Source: Myoxocephalus aenaeus
Taxonomy: Eukaryota > Chordata > Actinopteri > Perciformes > Cottidae
Reading direction: 5' to 3'
Length of the DNA stretch: 64,000 bases
NCBI GenBank assembly: GCA_038501785.1
Contig: JBAMJR010000788.1
Location: 29,820-93,819, forward strand
Shown here one piece after another: positions 48,405-61,949 of the stretch. A program made the translations under genes and the position numbers. The number at the start of each line of letters is the position of its first letter. Positions within the stretch are counted from its first letter, which is position 1. The notes under the pieces are model-generated. The model was not told where the DNA came from. It saw nothing but the letters and a program-made list of their open reading frames with translations, and did no database searches.

Positions 48405-48962
48405 ATCATTATGTTGAATAAAAAAAATAAAAAAAGCGATTCTTAAGTGGAGCTGAACATGCTGCTGTTCAGCATGCCGCCTCACTGACGTAATTGACAC
48501 CGGAGGAACATAAGTGCTCAAACCTGGGTAAACTGTTATGCCAAGTGGCCCCTGCAGAACCAGACCCACCTCTGGAGCTCACCCCCAACCCGGCTCACCA
48601 TCCGACCCCGTGGACCCACACTTAAGCACACCCCCTGAGTTAAAGACCCTATTTGGCCAATTTAGATTCTCGTGCCCCTGGTACTCCAGAATAAGAGACA
48701 CTCTGGATGATAACTGACATTTGGGTTAAGAGAAGAGAATGACATTGCAACTACATTAGTATGGGCAATACAGCTAGTCCCATTGCACATAGCCCAATGG
48801 CAGTTATTGTGGGGCTGTGTTTGCTTTCTGAGAAGGAGAAACTGCTTGCCAAGGGAAGCTAATATGCTAAAGGCATTGAACTCTGGGATTATGCCATCTG
48901 CGAACCGTGAACTGGAGGGCTGTGTCTGGGAATTCCCACCCTGTCTCTGTCTCTTCCAACTC

Positions 48963-49126
48963 ATACTTACCTGGCAGGGGAGATACCATGATCATCAAGG
49001 TGGTTCACCCAGGGCGAGGCTCAGCCATTGCACGCCGGCTGTGCTGACCCCTGCGAATTCCCCAAATGTGGGAATCTCGACTGCACAATTTCTGGTAGTG
49101 GGGGACTGCGTTCGCGCTCTCCCCTG
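48963..49126 (+). ncRNA. RNU1: U1 snRNA, copy 68
   Basis: RNA as reference. Spacer CG-G-G with G to A at 48456, the same change as at 47734; it makes the alternative stem of the spacer inverted repeat perfect. Confidence 0.96.
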
Positions 49127-49684
49127 ATCATTATGTTGAATAAAAAAAATAAAAAAAGCGATTCTTAAGTGGAGCTGGACATGCTGCTGTTCAGCATGCC
49201 GCCTCACTGACATAATTGACACCGGAGGAACATAAGTGCTCAAACCTGGGTAAACTGTTATGCCAAGTGGCCCCTGCAGAACCAGACCCACCTCTGGAGC
49301 TCACCCCCAACCCGGCTCACCATCCGACCCCGTGGACCCACACTTAAGCACACCCCCTGAGTTAAAGACCCTATTTGGCCAATTTAGATTCTCGTGCCCC
49401 TGGTACTCCAGAATAAGAGACACTCTGGATGATAACTGACATTTGGGTTAAGAGAAGAGAATGACATTGCAACTACATTAGTATGGGCAATACAGCTAGT
49501 CCCATTGCACATAGCCCAATGGCAGTTATTGTGGGGCTGTGTTTGCTTTCTCAGAAGGAGAAACTGCTTGCCAAGGGAAGCTAATATGCTAAAGGCATTG
49601 AACTCTGGGATTATGCCATCTGCGAACCGTGAACTGGAGGGCTGTGTCTGGGAATTCCCACCCTGTCTCTGTCTCTTCCAACTC

Positions 49685-49848
49685 ATACTTACCTGGCAGG
49701 GGAGATACCATGATCATCAAGGTGGTTCACCCAGGGCGAGGCTCAGCCATTGCACGCCGGCTGTGCTGACCCCTGCGAATTCCCCAAATGTGGGAATCTC
49801 GACTGCACAATTTCTGGTAGTGGGGGACTGCGTTCGCGCTCTCCCCTG
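49685..49848 (+). ncRNA. RNU1: U1 snRNA, copy 69
   Basis: RNA as reference. Spacer CA-G-C; counterpart of copy 82. Confidence 0.96.
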
Positions 49849-50406
49849 ATCATTATGTTGAATAAAAAAAATAAAAAAAGCGATTCTTAAGTGGAGCTGG
49901 ACATGCTGCTGTTCAGCATGCCGCCTCACTGACGTAATTGACACCGGAGGAACATAAGTGCTCAAACCTGGGTAAACTGTTATGCCAAGTGGCCCCTGCA
50001 GAACCAGACCCACCTCTGGAGCTCACCCCCAACCCGGCTCACCATCCGACCCCGTGGACCCACACTTAAGCACACCCCCTGAGTTAAAGACCCTATTTGG
50101 CCAATTTAGATTCTCGTGCCCCTGGTACTCCAGAATAAGAGACACTCTGGATGATAACTGACATTTGGGTTAAGAGAAGAGAATGACATTGCAACTACAT
50201 TAGTATGGGCAATACAGCTAGTCCCATTGCACATAGCCCAATGGCAGTTATTGTGGGGCTGTGTTTGCTTTCTGAGAAGGAGAAACTGCTTGCCAAGGGA
50301 AGCTAATATGCTAAAGGCATTGAACTCTGGGATTATGCCATCTGCGAACCGTGAACTGGAGGGCTGTGTCTGGGAATTCCCACCCTGTCTCTGTCTCTTC
50401 CAACTC

Positions 50407-50570
50407 ATACTTACCTGGCAGGGGAGATACCATGATCATCAAGGTGGTTCACCCAGGGCGAGGCTCAGCCATTGCACGCCGGCTGTGCTGACCCCTGCGA
50501 ATTCCCCAAATGTGGGAATCTCGACTGCACAATTTCTGGTAGTGGGGGACTGCGTTCGCGCTCTCCCCTG
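50407..50570 (+). ncRNA. RNU1: U1 snRNA, copy 70
   Basis: RNA as reference. Spacer CG-G-G. Confidence 0.96.
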
Positions 50571-51128
50571 ATCATTATGTTGAATAAAAAAAATAAAAAA
50601 AGCGATTCTTAAGTGGAGCTGGACATGCTGCTGTTCAGCATGCCGCCTCACTGACGTAATTGACACCGGAGGAACATAAGTGCTCAAACCTGGGTAAACT
50701 GTTATGCCAAGTGGCCCCTGCAGAACCAGACCCACCTCTGGAGCTCACCCCCAACCCGGCTCACCATCCGACCCCGTGGACCCACACTTAAGCACACCCC
50801 CTGAGTTAAAGACCCTATTTGGCCAATTTAGATTCTCGTGCCCCTGGTACTCCAGAATAAGAGACACTCTGGATGATAACTGACATTTGGGTTAAGAGAA
50901 GAGAATGACATTGCAACTACATTAGTATGGGCAATACAGCTAGTCCCATTGCACATAGCCCAATGGCAGTTATTGTGGGGCTGTGTTTGCTTTCTGAGAA
51001 GGAGAAACTGCTTGCCAAGGGAAGCTAATATGCTAAAGGCATTGAACTCTGGGATTATGCCATCTGCGAACCGTGAACTGGAGGGCTGTGTCTGGGAATT
51101 CCCACCCTGTCTCTGTCTCTTCCAACTC

Positions 51129-51292
51129 ATACTTACCTGGCAGGGGAGATACCATGATCATCAAGGTGGTTCACCCAGGGCGAGGCTCAGCCATTGCACG
51201 CCGGCTGTGCTGACCCCTGCGAATTCCCCAAATGTGGGAATCTCGACTGCACAATTTCTGGTAGTGGGGGACTGCGTTCGCGCTCTCCCCTG
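51129..51292 (+). ncRNA. RNU1: U1 snRNA, copy 71
   Basis: RNA as reference. Spacer CG-G-G. Confidence 0.96.
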
Positions 51293-51850
51293 ATCATTAT
51301 GTTGAATAAAAAAAATAAAAAAAGCGATTCTTAAGTGGAGCTGGACATGCTGCTGTTCAGCATGCCGCCTCACTGACATAATTGACACCGGAGGAACATA
51401 AGTGCTCAAACCTGGGTAAACTGTTATGCCAAGTGGCCCCTGCAGAACCAGACCCACCTCTGGAGCTCACCCCCAACCCGGCTCACCATCCGACCCCGTG
51501 GACCCACACTTAAGCACACCCCCTGAGTTAAAGACCCTATTTGGCCAATTTAGATTCTCGTGCCCCTGGTACTCCAGAATAAGAGACACTCTGGATGATA
51601 ACTGACATTTGGGTTAAGAGAAGAGAATGACATTGCAACTACATTAGTATGGGCAATACAGCTAGTCCCATTGCACATAGCCCAATGGCAGTTATTGTGG
51701 GGCTGTGTTTGCTTTCTGAGAAGGAGAAACTGCTTGCCAAGGGAAGCTAATATGCTAAAGGCATTGAACTCTGGGATTATGCCATCTGCGAACCGTGAAC
51801 TGGAGGGCTGTGTCTGGGAATTCCCACCCTGTCTCTGTCTCTTCCAACTC

Positions 51851-52014
51851 ATACTTACCTGGCAGGGGAGATACCATGATCATCAAGGTGGTTCACCCAG
51901 GGCGAGGCTCAGCCATTGCACGCCGGCTGTGCTGACCCCTGCGAATTCCCCAAATGTGGGAATCTCGACTGCACAATTTCTGGTAGTGGGGGACTGCGTT
52001 CGCGCTCTCCCCTG
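51851..52014 (+). ncRNA. RNU1: U1 snRNA, copy 72 (4-bp shorter 3' box)
   Basis: RNA as reference. Spacer CA-G-G. The downstream A-tract has 4 instead of 8 A after GTTGAAT, shared only with copy 85. Confidence 0.96.
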
Positions 52015-52022
52015 ATCATTAT

Positions 52023-52044
52023 GTTGAATAAAATAAAAAAAGCG
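52023..52044 (+). terminator. 3' box-like element with 4 A fewer (copy 72)
   Basis: First A-tract has 4 instead of 8 A; otherwise typical. Confidence 0.65.
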
Positions 52045-52568
52045 ATTCTTAAGTGGAGCTGGACATGCTGCTGTTCAGCATGCCGCCTCACTGACGTAAT
52101 TGACACCGGAGGAACATAAGTGCTCAAACCTGGGTAAACTGTTATGCCAAGTGGCCCCTGCAGAACCAGACCCACCTCTGGAGCTCACCCCCAACCCGGC
52201 TCACCATCCGACCCCGTGGACCCACACTTAAGCACACCCCCTGAGTTAAAGACCCTATTTGGCCAATTTAGATTCTCGTGCCCCTGGTACTCCAGAATAA
52301 GAGACACTCTGGATGATAACTGACATTTGGGTTAAGAGAAGAGAATGACATTGCAACTACATTAGTATGGGCAATACAGCTAGTCCCATTGCACATAGCC
52401 CAATGGCAGTTATTGTGGGGCTGTGTTTGCTTTCTGAGAAGGAGAAACTGCTTGCCAAGGGAAGCTAATATGCTAAAGGCATTGAACTCTGGGATTATGC
52501 CATCTGCGAACCGTGAACTGGAGGGCTGTGTCTGGGAATTCCCACCCTGTCTCTGTCTCTTCCAACTC

Positions 52569-52732
52569 ATACTTACCTGGCAGGGGAGATACCATGATCA
52601 TCAAGGTGGTTCACCCAGGGCGAGGCTCAGCCATTGCACGCCGGCTGTGCTGACCCCTGCGAATTCCCCAAATGTGGGAATCTCGACTGCACAATTTCTG
52701 GTAGTGGGGGACTGCGTTCGCGCTCTCCCCTG
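52569..52732 (+). ncRNA. RNU1: U1 snRNA, copy 73
   Basis: RNA as reference. Spacer CG-G-G; 718 bp after copy 72. Confidence 0.96.
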
Positions 52733-53290
52733 ATCATTATGTTGAATAAAAAAAATAAAAAAAGCGATTCTTAAGTGGAGCTGGACATGCTGCTGTTCAG
52801 CATGCCGCCTCACTGACATAATTGACACCGGAGGAACATAAGTGCTCAAACCTGGGTAAACTGTTATGCCAAGTGGCCCCTGCAGAACCAGACCCACCTC
52901 TGGAGCTCACCCCCAACCCGGCTCACCATCCGACCCCGTGGACCCACACTTAAGCACACCCCCTGAGTTAAAGACCCTATTTGGCCAATTTAGATTCTCG
53001 TGCCCCTGGTACTCCAGAATAAGAGACACTCTGGATGATAACTGACATTTGGGTTAAGAGAAGAGAATGACATTGCAACTACATTAGTATGGGCAATACA
53101 GCTAGTCCCATTGCACATAGCCCAATGGCAGTTATTGTGGGGCTGTGTTTGCTTTCTGAGAAGGAGAAACTGCTTGCCAAGGGAAGCTAATATGCTAAAG
53201 GCATTGAACTCTGGGATTATGCCATCTGCGAACCGTGAACTGGAGGGCTGTGTCTGGGAATTCCCACCCTGTCTCTGTCTCTTCCAACTC

Positions 53291-53454
53291 ATACTTACCT
53301 GGCAGGGGAGATACCATGATCATCAAGGTGGTTCACCCAGGGCGAGGCTCAGCCATTGCACGCCGGCTGTGCTGACCCCTGCGAATTCCCCAAATGTGGG
53401 AATCTCGACTGCACAATTTCTGGTAGTGGGGGACTGCGTTCGCGCTCTCCCCTG
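53291..53454 (+). ncRNA. RNU1: U1 snRNA, copy 74
   Basis: RNA as reference. Spacer CA-G-G. Confidence 0.96.
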
Positions 53455-54012
53455 ATCATTATGTTGAATAAAAAAAATAAAAAAAGCGATTCTTAAGTGG
53501 AGCTGGACATGCTGCTGTTCAGCATGCCGCCTCACTGACATAATTGACACCGGAGGAACATAAGTGCTCAAACCTGGGTAAACTGTTATGCCAAGTGGCC
53601 CCTGCAGAACCAGACCCACCTCTGGAGCTCACCCCCAACCCGGCTCACCATCCGACCCCGTGGACCCACACTTAAGCACACCCCCTGAGTTAAAGACCCT
53701 ATTTGGCCAATTTAGATTCTCGTGCCCCTGGTACTCCAGAATAAGAGACACTCTGGATGATAACTGACATTTGGGTTAAGAGAAGAGAATGACATTGCAA
53801 CTACATTAGTATGGGCAATACAGCTAGTCCCATTGCACATAGCCCAATGGCAGTTATTGTGGGGCTGTGTTTGCTTTCTGAGAAGGAGAAACTGCTTGCC
53901 AAGGGAAGCTAATATGCTAAAGGCATTGAACTCTGGGATTATGCCATCTGCGAACCGTGAACTGGAGGGCTGTGTCTGGGAATTCCCACCCTGTCTCTGT
54001 CTCTTCCAACTC

Positions 54013-54176
54013 ATACTTACCTGGCAGGGGAGATACCATGATCATCAAGGTGGTTCACCCAGGGCGAGGCTCAGCCATTGCACGCCGGCTGTGCTGACCC
54101 CTGCGAATTCCCCAAATGTGGGAATCTCGACTGCACAATTTCTGGTAGTGGGGGACTGCGTTCGCGCTCTCCCCTG
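54013..54176 (+). ncRNA. RNU1: U1 snRNA, copy 75
   Basis: RNA as reference. Spacer CA-G-G. Confidence 0.96.
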
Positions 54177-54734
54177 ATCATTATGTTGAATAAAAAAAAT
54201 AAAAAAAGCGATTCTTAAGTGGAGCTGGACATGCTGCTGTTCAGCATGCCGCCTCACTGACATAATTGACACCGGAGGAACATAAGTGCTCAAACCTGGG
54301 TAAACTGTTATGCCAAGTGGCCCCTGCAGAACCAGACCCACCTCTGGAGCTCACCCCCAACCCGGCTCACCATCCGACCCCGTGGACCCACACTTAAGCA
54401 CACCCCCTGAGTTAAAGACCCTATTTGGCCAATTTAGATTCTCGTGCCCCTGGTACTCCAGAATAAGAGACACTCTGGATGATAACTGACATTTGGGTTA
54501 AGAGAAGAGAATGACATTGCAACTACATTAGTATGGGCAATACAGCTAGTCCCATTGCACATAGCCCAATGGCAGTTATTGTGGGGCTGTGTTTGCTTTC
54601 TGAGAAGGAGAAACTGCTTGCCAAGGGAAGCTAATATGCTAAAGGCATTGAACTCTGGGATTATGCCATCTGCGAACCGTGAACTGGAGGGCTGTGTCTG
54701 GGAATTCCCACCCTGTCTCTGTCTCTTCCAACTC

Positions 54735-54898
54735 ATACTTACCTGGCAGGGGAGATACCATGATCATCAAGGTGGTTCACCCAGGGCGAGGCTCAGCCAT
54801 TGCACGCCGGCTGTGCTGACCCCTGCGAATTCCCCAAATGTGGGAATCTCGACTGCACAATTTCTGGTAGTGGGGGACTGCGTTCGCGCTCTCCCCTG
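54735..54898 (+). ncRNA. RNU1: U1 snRNA, copy 76
   Basis: RNA as reference. Spacer CA-G-G; third in a row of this haplotype. Confidence 0.96.
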
Positions 54899-55456
54899 AT
54901 CATTATGTTGAATAAAAAAAATAAAAAAAGCGATTCTTAAGTGGAGCTGGACATGCTGCTGTTCAGCATGCCGCCTCACTGACGTAATTGACACCGGAGG
55001 AACATAAGTGCTCAAACCTGGGTAAACTGTTATGCCAAGTGGCCCCTGCAGAACCAGACCCACCTCTGGAGCTCACCCCCAACCCGGCTCACCATCCGAC
55101 CCCGTGGACCCACACTTAAGCACACCCCCTGAGTTAAAGACCCTATTTGGCCAATTTAGATTCTCGTGCCCCTGGTACTCCAGAATAAGAGACACTCTGG
55201 ATGATAACTGACATTTGGGTTAAGAGAAGAGAATGACATTGCAACTACATTAGTATGGGCAATACAGCTAGTCCCATTGCACATAGCCCAATGGCAGTTA
55301 TTGTGGGGCTGTGTTTGCTTTCTGAGAAGGAGAAACTGCTTGCCAAGGGAAGCTAATATGCTAAAGGCATTGAACTCTGGGATTATGCCATCTGCGAACC
55401 GTGAACTGGAGGGCTGTGTCTGGGAATTCCCACCCTGTCTCTGTCTCTTCCAACTC

Positions 55457-55620
55457 ATACTTACCTGGCAGGGGAGATACCATGATCATCAAGGTGGTTC
55501 ACCCAGGGCGAGGCTCAGCCATTGCACGCCGGCTGTGCTGACCCCTGCGAATTCCCCAAATGTGGGAATCTCGACTGCACAATTTCTGGTAGTGGGGGAC
55601 TGCGTTCGCGCTCTCCCCTG
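55457..55620 (+). ncRNA. RNU1: U1 snRNA, copy 77
   Basis: RNA as reference. Spacer CG-G-G. Confidence 0.96.
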
Positions 55621-56178
55621 ATCATTATGTTGAATAAAAAAAATAAAAAAAGCGATTCTTAAGTGGAGCTGGACATGCTGCTGTTCAGCATGCCGCCTCA
55701 CTGACGTAATTGACACCGGAGGAACATAAGTGCTCAAACCTGGGTAAACTGTTATGCCAAGTGGCCCCTGCAGAACCAGACCCACCTCTGGAGCTCACCC
55801 CCAACCCGGCTCACCATCCGACCCCGTGGACCCACACTTAAGCACACCCCCTGAGTTAAAGACCCTATTTGGCCAATTTAGATTCTCGTGCCCCTGGTAC
55901 TCCAGAATAAGAGACACTCTGGATGATAACTGACATTTGGGTTAAGAGAAGAGAATGACATTGCAACTACATTAGTATGGGCAATACAGCTAGTCCCATT
56001 GCACATAGCCCAATGGCAGTTATTGTGGGGCTGTGTTTGCTTTCTGAGAAGGAGAAACTGCTTGCCAAGGGAAGCTAATATGCTAAAGGCATTGAACTCT
56101 GGGATTATGCCATCTGCGAACCGTGAACTGGAGGGCTGTGTCTGGGAATTCCCACCCTGTCTCTGTCTCTTCCAACTC

Positions 56179-56342
56179 ATACTTACCTGGCAGGGGAGAT
56201 ACCATGATCATCAAGGTGGTTCACCCAGGGCGAGGCTCAGCCATTGCACGCCGGCTGTGCTGACCCCTGCGAATTCCCCAAATGTGGGAATCTCGACTGC
56301 ACAATTTCTGGTAGTGGGGGACTGCGTTCGCGCTCTCCCCTG
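56179..56342 (+). ncRNA. RNU1: U1 snRNA, copy 78
   Basis: RNA as reference. Spacer CG-G-G. Confidence 0.96.
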
Positions 56343-56900
56343 ATCATTATGTTGAATAAAAAAAATAAAAAAAGCGATTCTTAAGTGGAGCTGGACATGC
56401 TGCTGTTCAGCATGCCGCCTCACTGACATAATTGACACCGGAGGAACATAAGTGCTCAAACCTGGGTAAACTGTTATGCCAAGTGGCCCCTGCAGAACCA
56501 GACCCACCTCTGGAGCTCACCCCCAACCCGGCTCACCATCCGACCCCGTGGACCCACACTTAAGCACACCCCCTGAGTTAAAGACCCTATTTGGCCAATT
56601 TAGATTCTCGTGCCCCTGGTACTCCAGAATAAGAGACACTCTGGATGATAACTGACATTTGGGTTAAGAGAAGAGAATGACATTGCAACTACATTAGTAT
56701 GGGCAATACAGCTAGTCCCATTGCACATAGCCCAATGGCAGTTATTGTGGGGCTGTGTTTGCTTTCTCAGAAGGAGAAACTGCTTGCCAAGGGAAGCTAA
56801 TATGCTAAAGGCATTGAACTCTGGGATTATGCCATCTGCGAACCGTGAACTGGAGGGCTGTGTCTGGGAATTCCCACCCTGTCTCTGTCTCTTCCAACTC

Positions 56901-57064
56901 ATACTTACCTGGCAGGGGAGATACCATGATCATCAAGGTGGTTCACCCAGGGCGAGGCTCAGCCATTGCACGCCGGCTGTGCTGACCCCTGCGAATTCCC
57001 CAAATGTGGGAATCTCGACTGCACAATTTCTGGTAGTGGGGGACTGCGTTCGCGCTCTCCCCTG
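56901..57064 (+). ncRNA. RNU1: U1 snRNA, copy 79
   Basis: RNA as reference. Spacer CA-G-C; the trimer pattern resumes for copies 79-84. Confidence 0.96.
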
Positions 57065-57622
57065 ATCATTATGTTGAATAAAAAAAATAAAAAAAGCGAT
57101 TCTTAAGTGGAGCTGGACATGCTGCTGTTCAGCATGCCGCCTCACTGACGTAATTGACACCGGAGGAACATAAGTGCTCAAACCTGGGTAAACTGTTATG
57201 CCAAGTGGCCCCTGCAGAACCAGACCCACCTCTGGAGCTCACCCCCAACCCGGCTCACCATCCGACCCCGTGGACCCACACTTAAGCACACCCCCTGAGT
57301 TAAAGACCCTATTTGGCCAATTTAGATTCTCGTGCCCCTGGTACTCCAGAATAAGAGACACTCTGGATGATAACTGACATTTGGGTTAAGAGAAGAGAAT
57401 GACATTGCAACTACATTAGTATGGGCAATACAGCTAGTCCCATTGCACATAGCCCAATGGCAGTTATTGTGGGGCTGTGTTTGCTTTCTGAGAAGGAGAA
57501 ACTGCTTGCCAAGGGAAGCTAATATGCTAAAGGCATTGAACTCTGGGATTATGCCATCTGCGAACCGTGAACTGGAGGGCTGTGTCTGGGAATTCCCACC
57601 CTGTCTCTGTCTCTTCCAACTC

Positions 57623-57786
57623 ATACTTACCTGGCAGGGGAGATACCATGATCATCAAGGTGGTTCACCCAGGGCGAGGCTCAGCCATTGCACGCCGGCT
57701 GTGCTGACCCCTGCGAATTCCCCAAATGTGGGAATCTCGACTGCACAATTTCTGGTAGTGGGGGACTGCGTTCGCGCTCTCCCCTG
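57623..57786 (+). ncRNA. RNU1: U1 snRNA, copy 80
   Basis: RNA as reference. Spacer CG-G-G. Confidence 0.96.
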
Positions 57787-58344
57787 ATCATTATGTTGAA
57801 TAAAAAAAATAAAAAAAGCGATTCTTAAGTGGAGCTGGACATGCTGCTGTTCAGCATGCCGCCTCACTGACGTAATTGACACCGGAGGAACATAAGTGCT
57901 CAAACCTGGGTAAACTGTTATGCCAAGTGGCCCCTGCAGAACCAGACCCACCTCTGGAGCTCACCCCCAACCCGGCTCACCATCCGACCCCGTGGACCCA
58001 CACTTAAGCACACCCCCTGAGTTAAAGACCCTATTTGGCCAATTTAGATTCTCGTGCCCCTGGTACTCCAGAATAAGAGACACTCTGGATGATAACTGAC
58101 ATTTGGGTTAAGAGAAGAGAATGACATTGCAACTACATTAGTATGGGCAATACAGCTAGTCCCATTGCACATAGCCCAATGGCAGTTATTGTGGGGCTGT
58201 GTTTGCTTTCTGAGAAGGAGAAACTGCTTGCCAAGGGAAGCTAATATGCTAAAGGCATTGAACTCTGGGATTATGCCATCTGCGAACCGTGAACTGGAGG
58301 GCTGTGTCTGGGAATTCCCACCCTGTCTCTGTCTCTTCCAACTC

Positions 58345-58508
58345 ATACTTACCTGGCAGGGGAGATACCATGATCATCAAGGTGGTTCACCCAGGGCGAG
58401 GCTCAGCCATTGCACGCCGGCTGTGCTGACCCCTGCGAATTCCCCAAATGTGGGAATCTCGACTGCACAATTTCTGGTAGTGGGGGACTGCGTTCGCGCT
58501 CTCCCCTG
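58345..58508 (+). ncRNA. RNU1: U1 snRNA, copy 81
   Basis: RNA as reference. Spacer CG-G-G. Confidence 0.96.
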
Positions 58509-59066
58509 ATCATTATGTTGAATAAAAAAAATAAAAAAAGCGATTCTTAAGTGGAGCTGGACATGCTGCTGTTCAGCATGCCGCCTCACTGACATAATTG
58601 ACACCGGAGGAACATAAGTGCTCAAACCTGGGTAAACTGTTATGCCAAGTGGCCCCTGCAGAACCAGACCCACCTCTGGAGCTCACCCCCAACCCGGCTC
58701 ACCATCCGACCCCGTGGACCCACACTTAAGCACACCCCCTGAGTTAAAGACCCTATTTGGCCAATTTAGATTCTCGTGCCCCTGGTACTCCAGAATAAGA
58801 GACACTCTGGATGATAACTGACATTTGGGTTAAGAGAAGAGAATGACATTGCAACTACATTAGTATGGGCAATACAGCTAGTCCCATTGCACATAGCCCA
58901 ATGGCAGTTATTGTGGGGCTGTGTTTGCTTTCTCAGAAGGAGAAACTGCTTGCCAAGGGAAGCTAATATGCTAAAGGCATTGAACTCTGGGATTATGCCA
59001 TCTGCGAACCGTGAACTGGAGGGCTGTGTCTGGGAATTCCCACCCTGTCTCTGTCTCTTCCAACTC

Positions 59067-59230
59067 ATACTTACCTGGCAGGGGAGATACCATGATCATC
59101 AAGGTGGTTCACCCAGGGCGAGGCTCAGCCATTGCACGCCGGCTGTGCTGACCCCTGCGAATTCCCCAAATGTGGGAATCTCGACTGCACAATTTCTGGT
59201 AGTGGGGGACTGCGTTCGCGCTCTCCCCTG
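59067..59230 (+). ncRNA. RNU1: U1 snRNA, copy 82
   Basis: RNA as reference. Spacer CA-G-C; counterpart of copy 69. Confidence 0.96.
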
Positions 59231-59788
59231 ATCATTATGTTGAATAAAAAAAATAAAAAAAGCGATTCTTAAGTGGAGCTGGACATGCTGCTGTTCAGCA
59301 TGCCGCCTCACTGACGTAATTGACACCGGAGGAACATAAGTGCTCAAACCTGGGTAAACTGTTATGCCAAGTGGCCCCTGCAGAACCAGACCCACCTCTG
59401 GAGCTCACCCCCAACCCGGCTCACCATCCGACCCCGTGGACCCACACTTAAGCACACCCCCTGAGTTAAAGACCCTATTTGGCCAATTTAGATTCTCGTG
59501 CCCCTGGTACTCCAGAATAAGAGACACTCTGGATGATAACTGACATTTGGGTTAAGAGAAGAGAATGACATTGCAACTACATTAGTATGGGCAATACAGC
59601 TAGTCCCATTGCACATAGCCCAATGGCAGTTATTGTGGGGCTGTGTTTGCTTTCTGAGAAGGAGAAACTGCTTGCCAAGGGAAGCTAATATGCTAAAGGC
59701 ATTGAACTCTGGGATTATGCCATCTGCGAACCGTGAACTGGAGGGCTGTGTCTGGGAATTCCCACCCTGTCTCTGTCTCTTCCAACTC

Positions 59789-59952
59789 ATACTTACCTGG
59801 CAGGGGAGATACCATGATCATCAAGGTGGTTCACCCAGGGCGAGGCTCAGCCATTGCACGCCGGCTGTGCTGACCCCTGCGAATTCCCCAAATGTGGGAA
59901 TCTCGACTGCACAATTTCTGGTAGTGGGGGACTGCGTTCGCGCTCTCCCCTG
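59789..59952 (+). ncRNA. RNU1: U1 snRNA, copy 83
   Basis: RNA as reference. Spacer CG-G-G. Confidence 0.96.
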
Positions 59953-60510
59953 ATCATTATGTTGAATAAAAAAAATAAAAAAAGCGATTCTTAAGTGGAG
60001 CTGGACATGCTGCTGTTCAGCATGCCGCCTCACTGACGTAATTGACACCGGAGGAACATAAGTGCTCAAACCTGGGTAAACTGTTATGCCAAGTGGCCCC
60101 TGCAGAACCAGACCCACCTCTGGAGCTCACCCCCAACCCGGCTCACCATCCGACCCCGTGGACCCACACTTAAGCACACCCCCTGAGTTAAAGACCCTAT
60201 TTGGCCAATTTAGATTCTCGTGCCCCTGGTACTCCAGAATAAGAGACACTCTGGATGATAACTGACATTTGGGTTAAGAGAAGAGAATGACATTGCAACT
60301 ACATTAGTATGGGCAATACAGCTAGTCCCATTGCACATAGCCCAATGGCAGTTATTGTGGGGCTGTGTTTGCTTTCTGAGAAGGAGAAACTGCTTGCCAA
60401 GGGAAGCTAATATGCTAAAGGCATTGAACTCTGGGATTATGCCATCTGCGAACCGTGAACTGGAGGGCTGTGTCTGGGAATTCCCACCCTGTCTCTGTCT
60501 CTTCCAACTC

Positions 60511-60674
60511 ATACTTACCTGGCAGGGGAGATACCATGATCATCAAGGTGGTTCACCCAGGGCGAGGCTCAGCCATTGCACGCCGGCTGTGCTGACCCCT
60601 GCGAATTCCCCAAATGTGGGAATCTCGACTGCACAATTTCTGGTAGTGGGGGACTGCGTTCGCGCTCTCCCCTG
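60511..60674 (+). ncRNA. RNU1: U1 snRNA, copy 84
   Basis: RNA as reference. Spacer CG-G-G. Confidence 0.96.
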
Positions 60675-61231
60675 ATCATTATGTTGAATAAAAAAAATAA
60701 AAAAAGCGATTCTTAAGTGGAGCTGGACATGCTGCTGTTCAGCATGCCGCCTCACTGACATAATTGACACCGGAGGAACATAAGTGCTCAAACCTGGGTA
60801 AACTGTTATGCCAAGTGGCCCCTGCAGAACCAGACCCACCTCTGGAGCTCACCCCCAACCCGGCTCACCATCCGACCCCGTGGACCCACACTTAAGCACA
60901 CCCCCTGAGTTAAAGACCCTATTTGGCCAATTTAGATTCTCGTGCCCCTGGTACTCCAGAATAAGAGACACTCTGGATGATAACTGACATTTGGGTTAAG
61001 AGAAGAGAATGACATTGCAACTACATTAGTATGGGCAATACAGCTAGTCCCATTGCACATAGCCCAATGGCAGTTATTGTGGGGCTGTGTTTGCTTTCTG
61101 AGAAGGAGAAACTGCTTGCCAAGGGAAGCTAATATGCTAAAGGCATTGAACTCTGGGATTATGCCATCTGCGAACCGTGAACTGGAGGGCTGTGTCTGGG
61201 AATTCCACCCTGTCTCTGTCTCTTCCAACTC

Positions 61232-61395
61232 ATACTTACCTGGCAGGGGAGATACCATGATCATCAAGGTGGTTCACCCAGGGCGAGGCTCAGCCATTGC
61301 ACGCCGGCTGTGCTGACCCCTGCGAATTCCCCAAATGTGGGAATCTCGACTGCACAATTTCTGGTAGTGGGGGACTGCGTTCGCGCTCTCCCCTG
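61232..61395 (+). ncRNA. RNU1: U1 snRNA, copy 85 (promoter 1-bp loss, shorter 3' box)
   Basis: RNA as reference. Spacer CA-G-G. One C is lost at about 61206, turning GGGAATTCCC into GGGAATTCCA and moving the PSE 1 bp closer to the start (-58 to -43). The 3' A-tract is 4 bp shorter, as after copy 72. Confidence 0.95.
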
Positions 61396-61403
61396 ATCAT
61401 TAT

Positions 61404-61425
61404 GTTGAATAAAATAAAAAAAGCG
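61404..61425 (+). terminator. 3' box-like element with 4 A fewer (copy 85)
   Basis: Same shortened form as after copy 72, supporting a shared origin of the two regions. Confidence 0.65.
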
Positions 61426-61949
61426 ATTCTTAAGTGGAGCTGGACATGCTGCTGTTCAGCATGCCGCCTCACTGACGTAATTGACACCGGAGGAACATAA
61501 GTGCTCAAACCTGGGTAAACTGTTATGCCAAGTGGCCCCTGCAGAACCAGACCCACCTCTGGAGCTCACCCCCAACCCGGCTCACCATCCGACCCCGTGG
61601 ACCCACACTTAAGCACACCCCCTGAGTTAAAGACCCTATTTGGCCAATTTAGATTCTCGTGCCCCTGGTACTCCAGAATAAGAGACACTCTGGATGATAA
61701 CTGACATTTGGGTTAAGAGAAGAGAATGACATTGCAACTACATTAGTATGGGCAATACAGCTAGTCCCATTGCACATAGCCCAATGGCAGTTATTGTGGG
61801 GCTGTGTTTGCTTTCTGAGAAGGAGAAACTGCTTGCCAAGGGAAGCTAATATGCTAAAGGCATTGAACTCTGGGATTATGCCATCTGCGAACCGTGAACT
61901 GGAGGGCTGTGTCTGGGAATTCCCACCCTGTCTCTGTCTCTTCCAACTC

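Larger units (their letters stand above)
48457..54616 (+). repeat. 13-unit block, left copy
   Basis: Part of unit 68 through part of the unit-77 spacer. Unit order and the 4-A deletion match the region about 9380 bp downstream. Confidence 0.65.
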
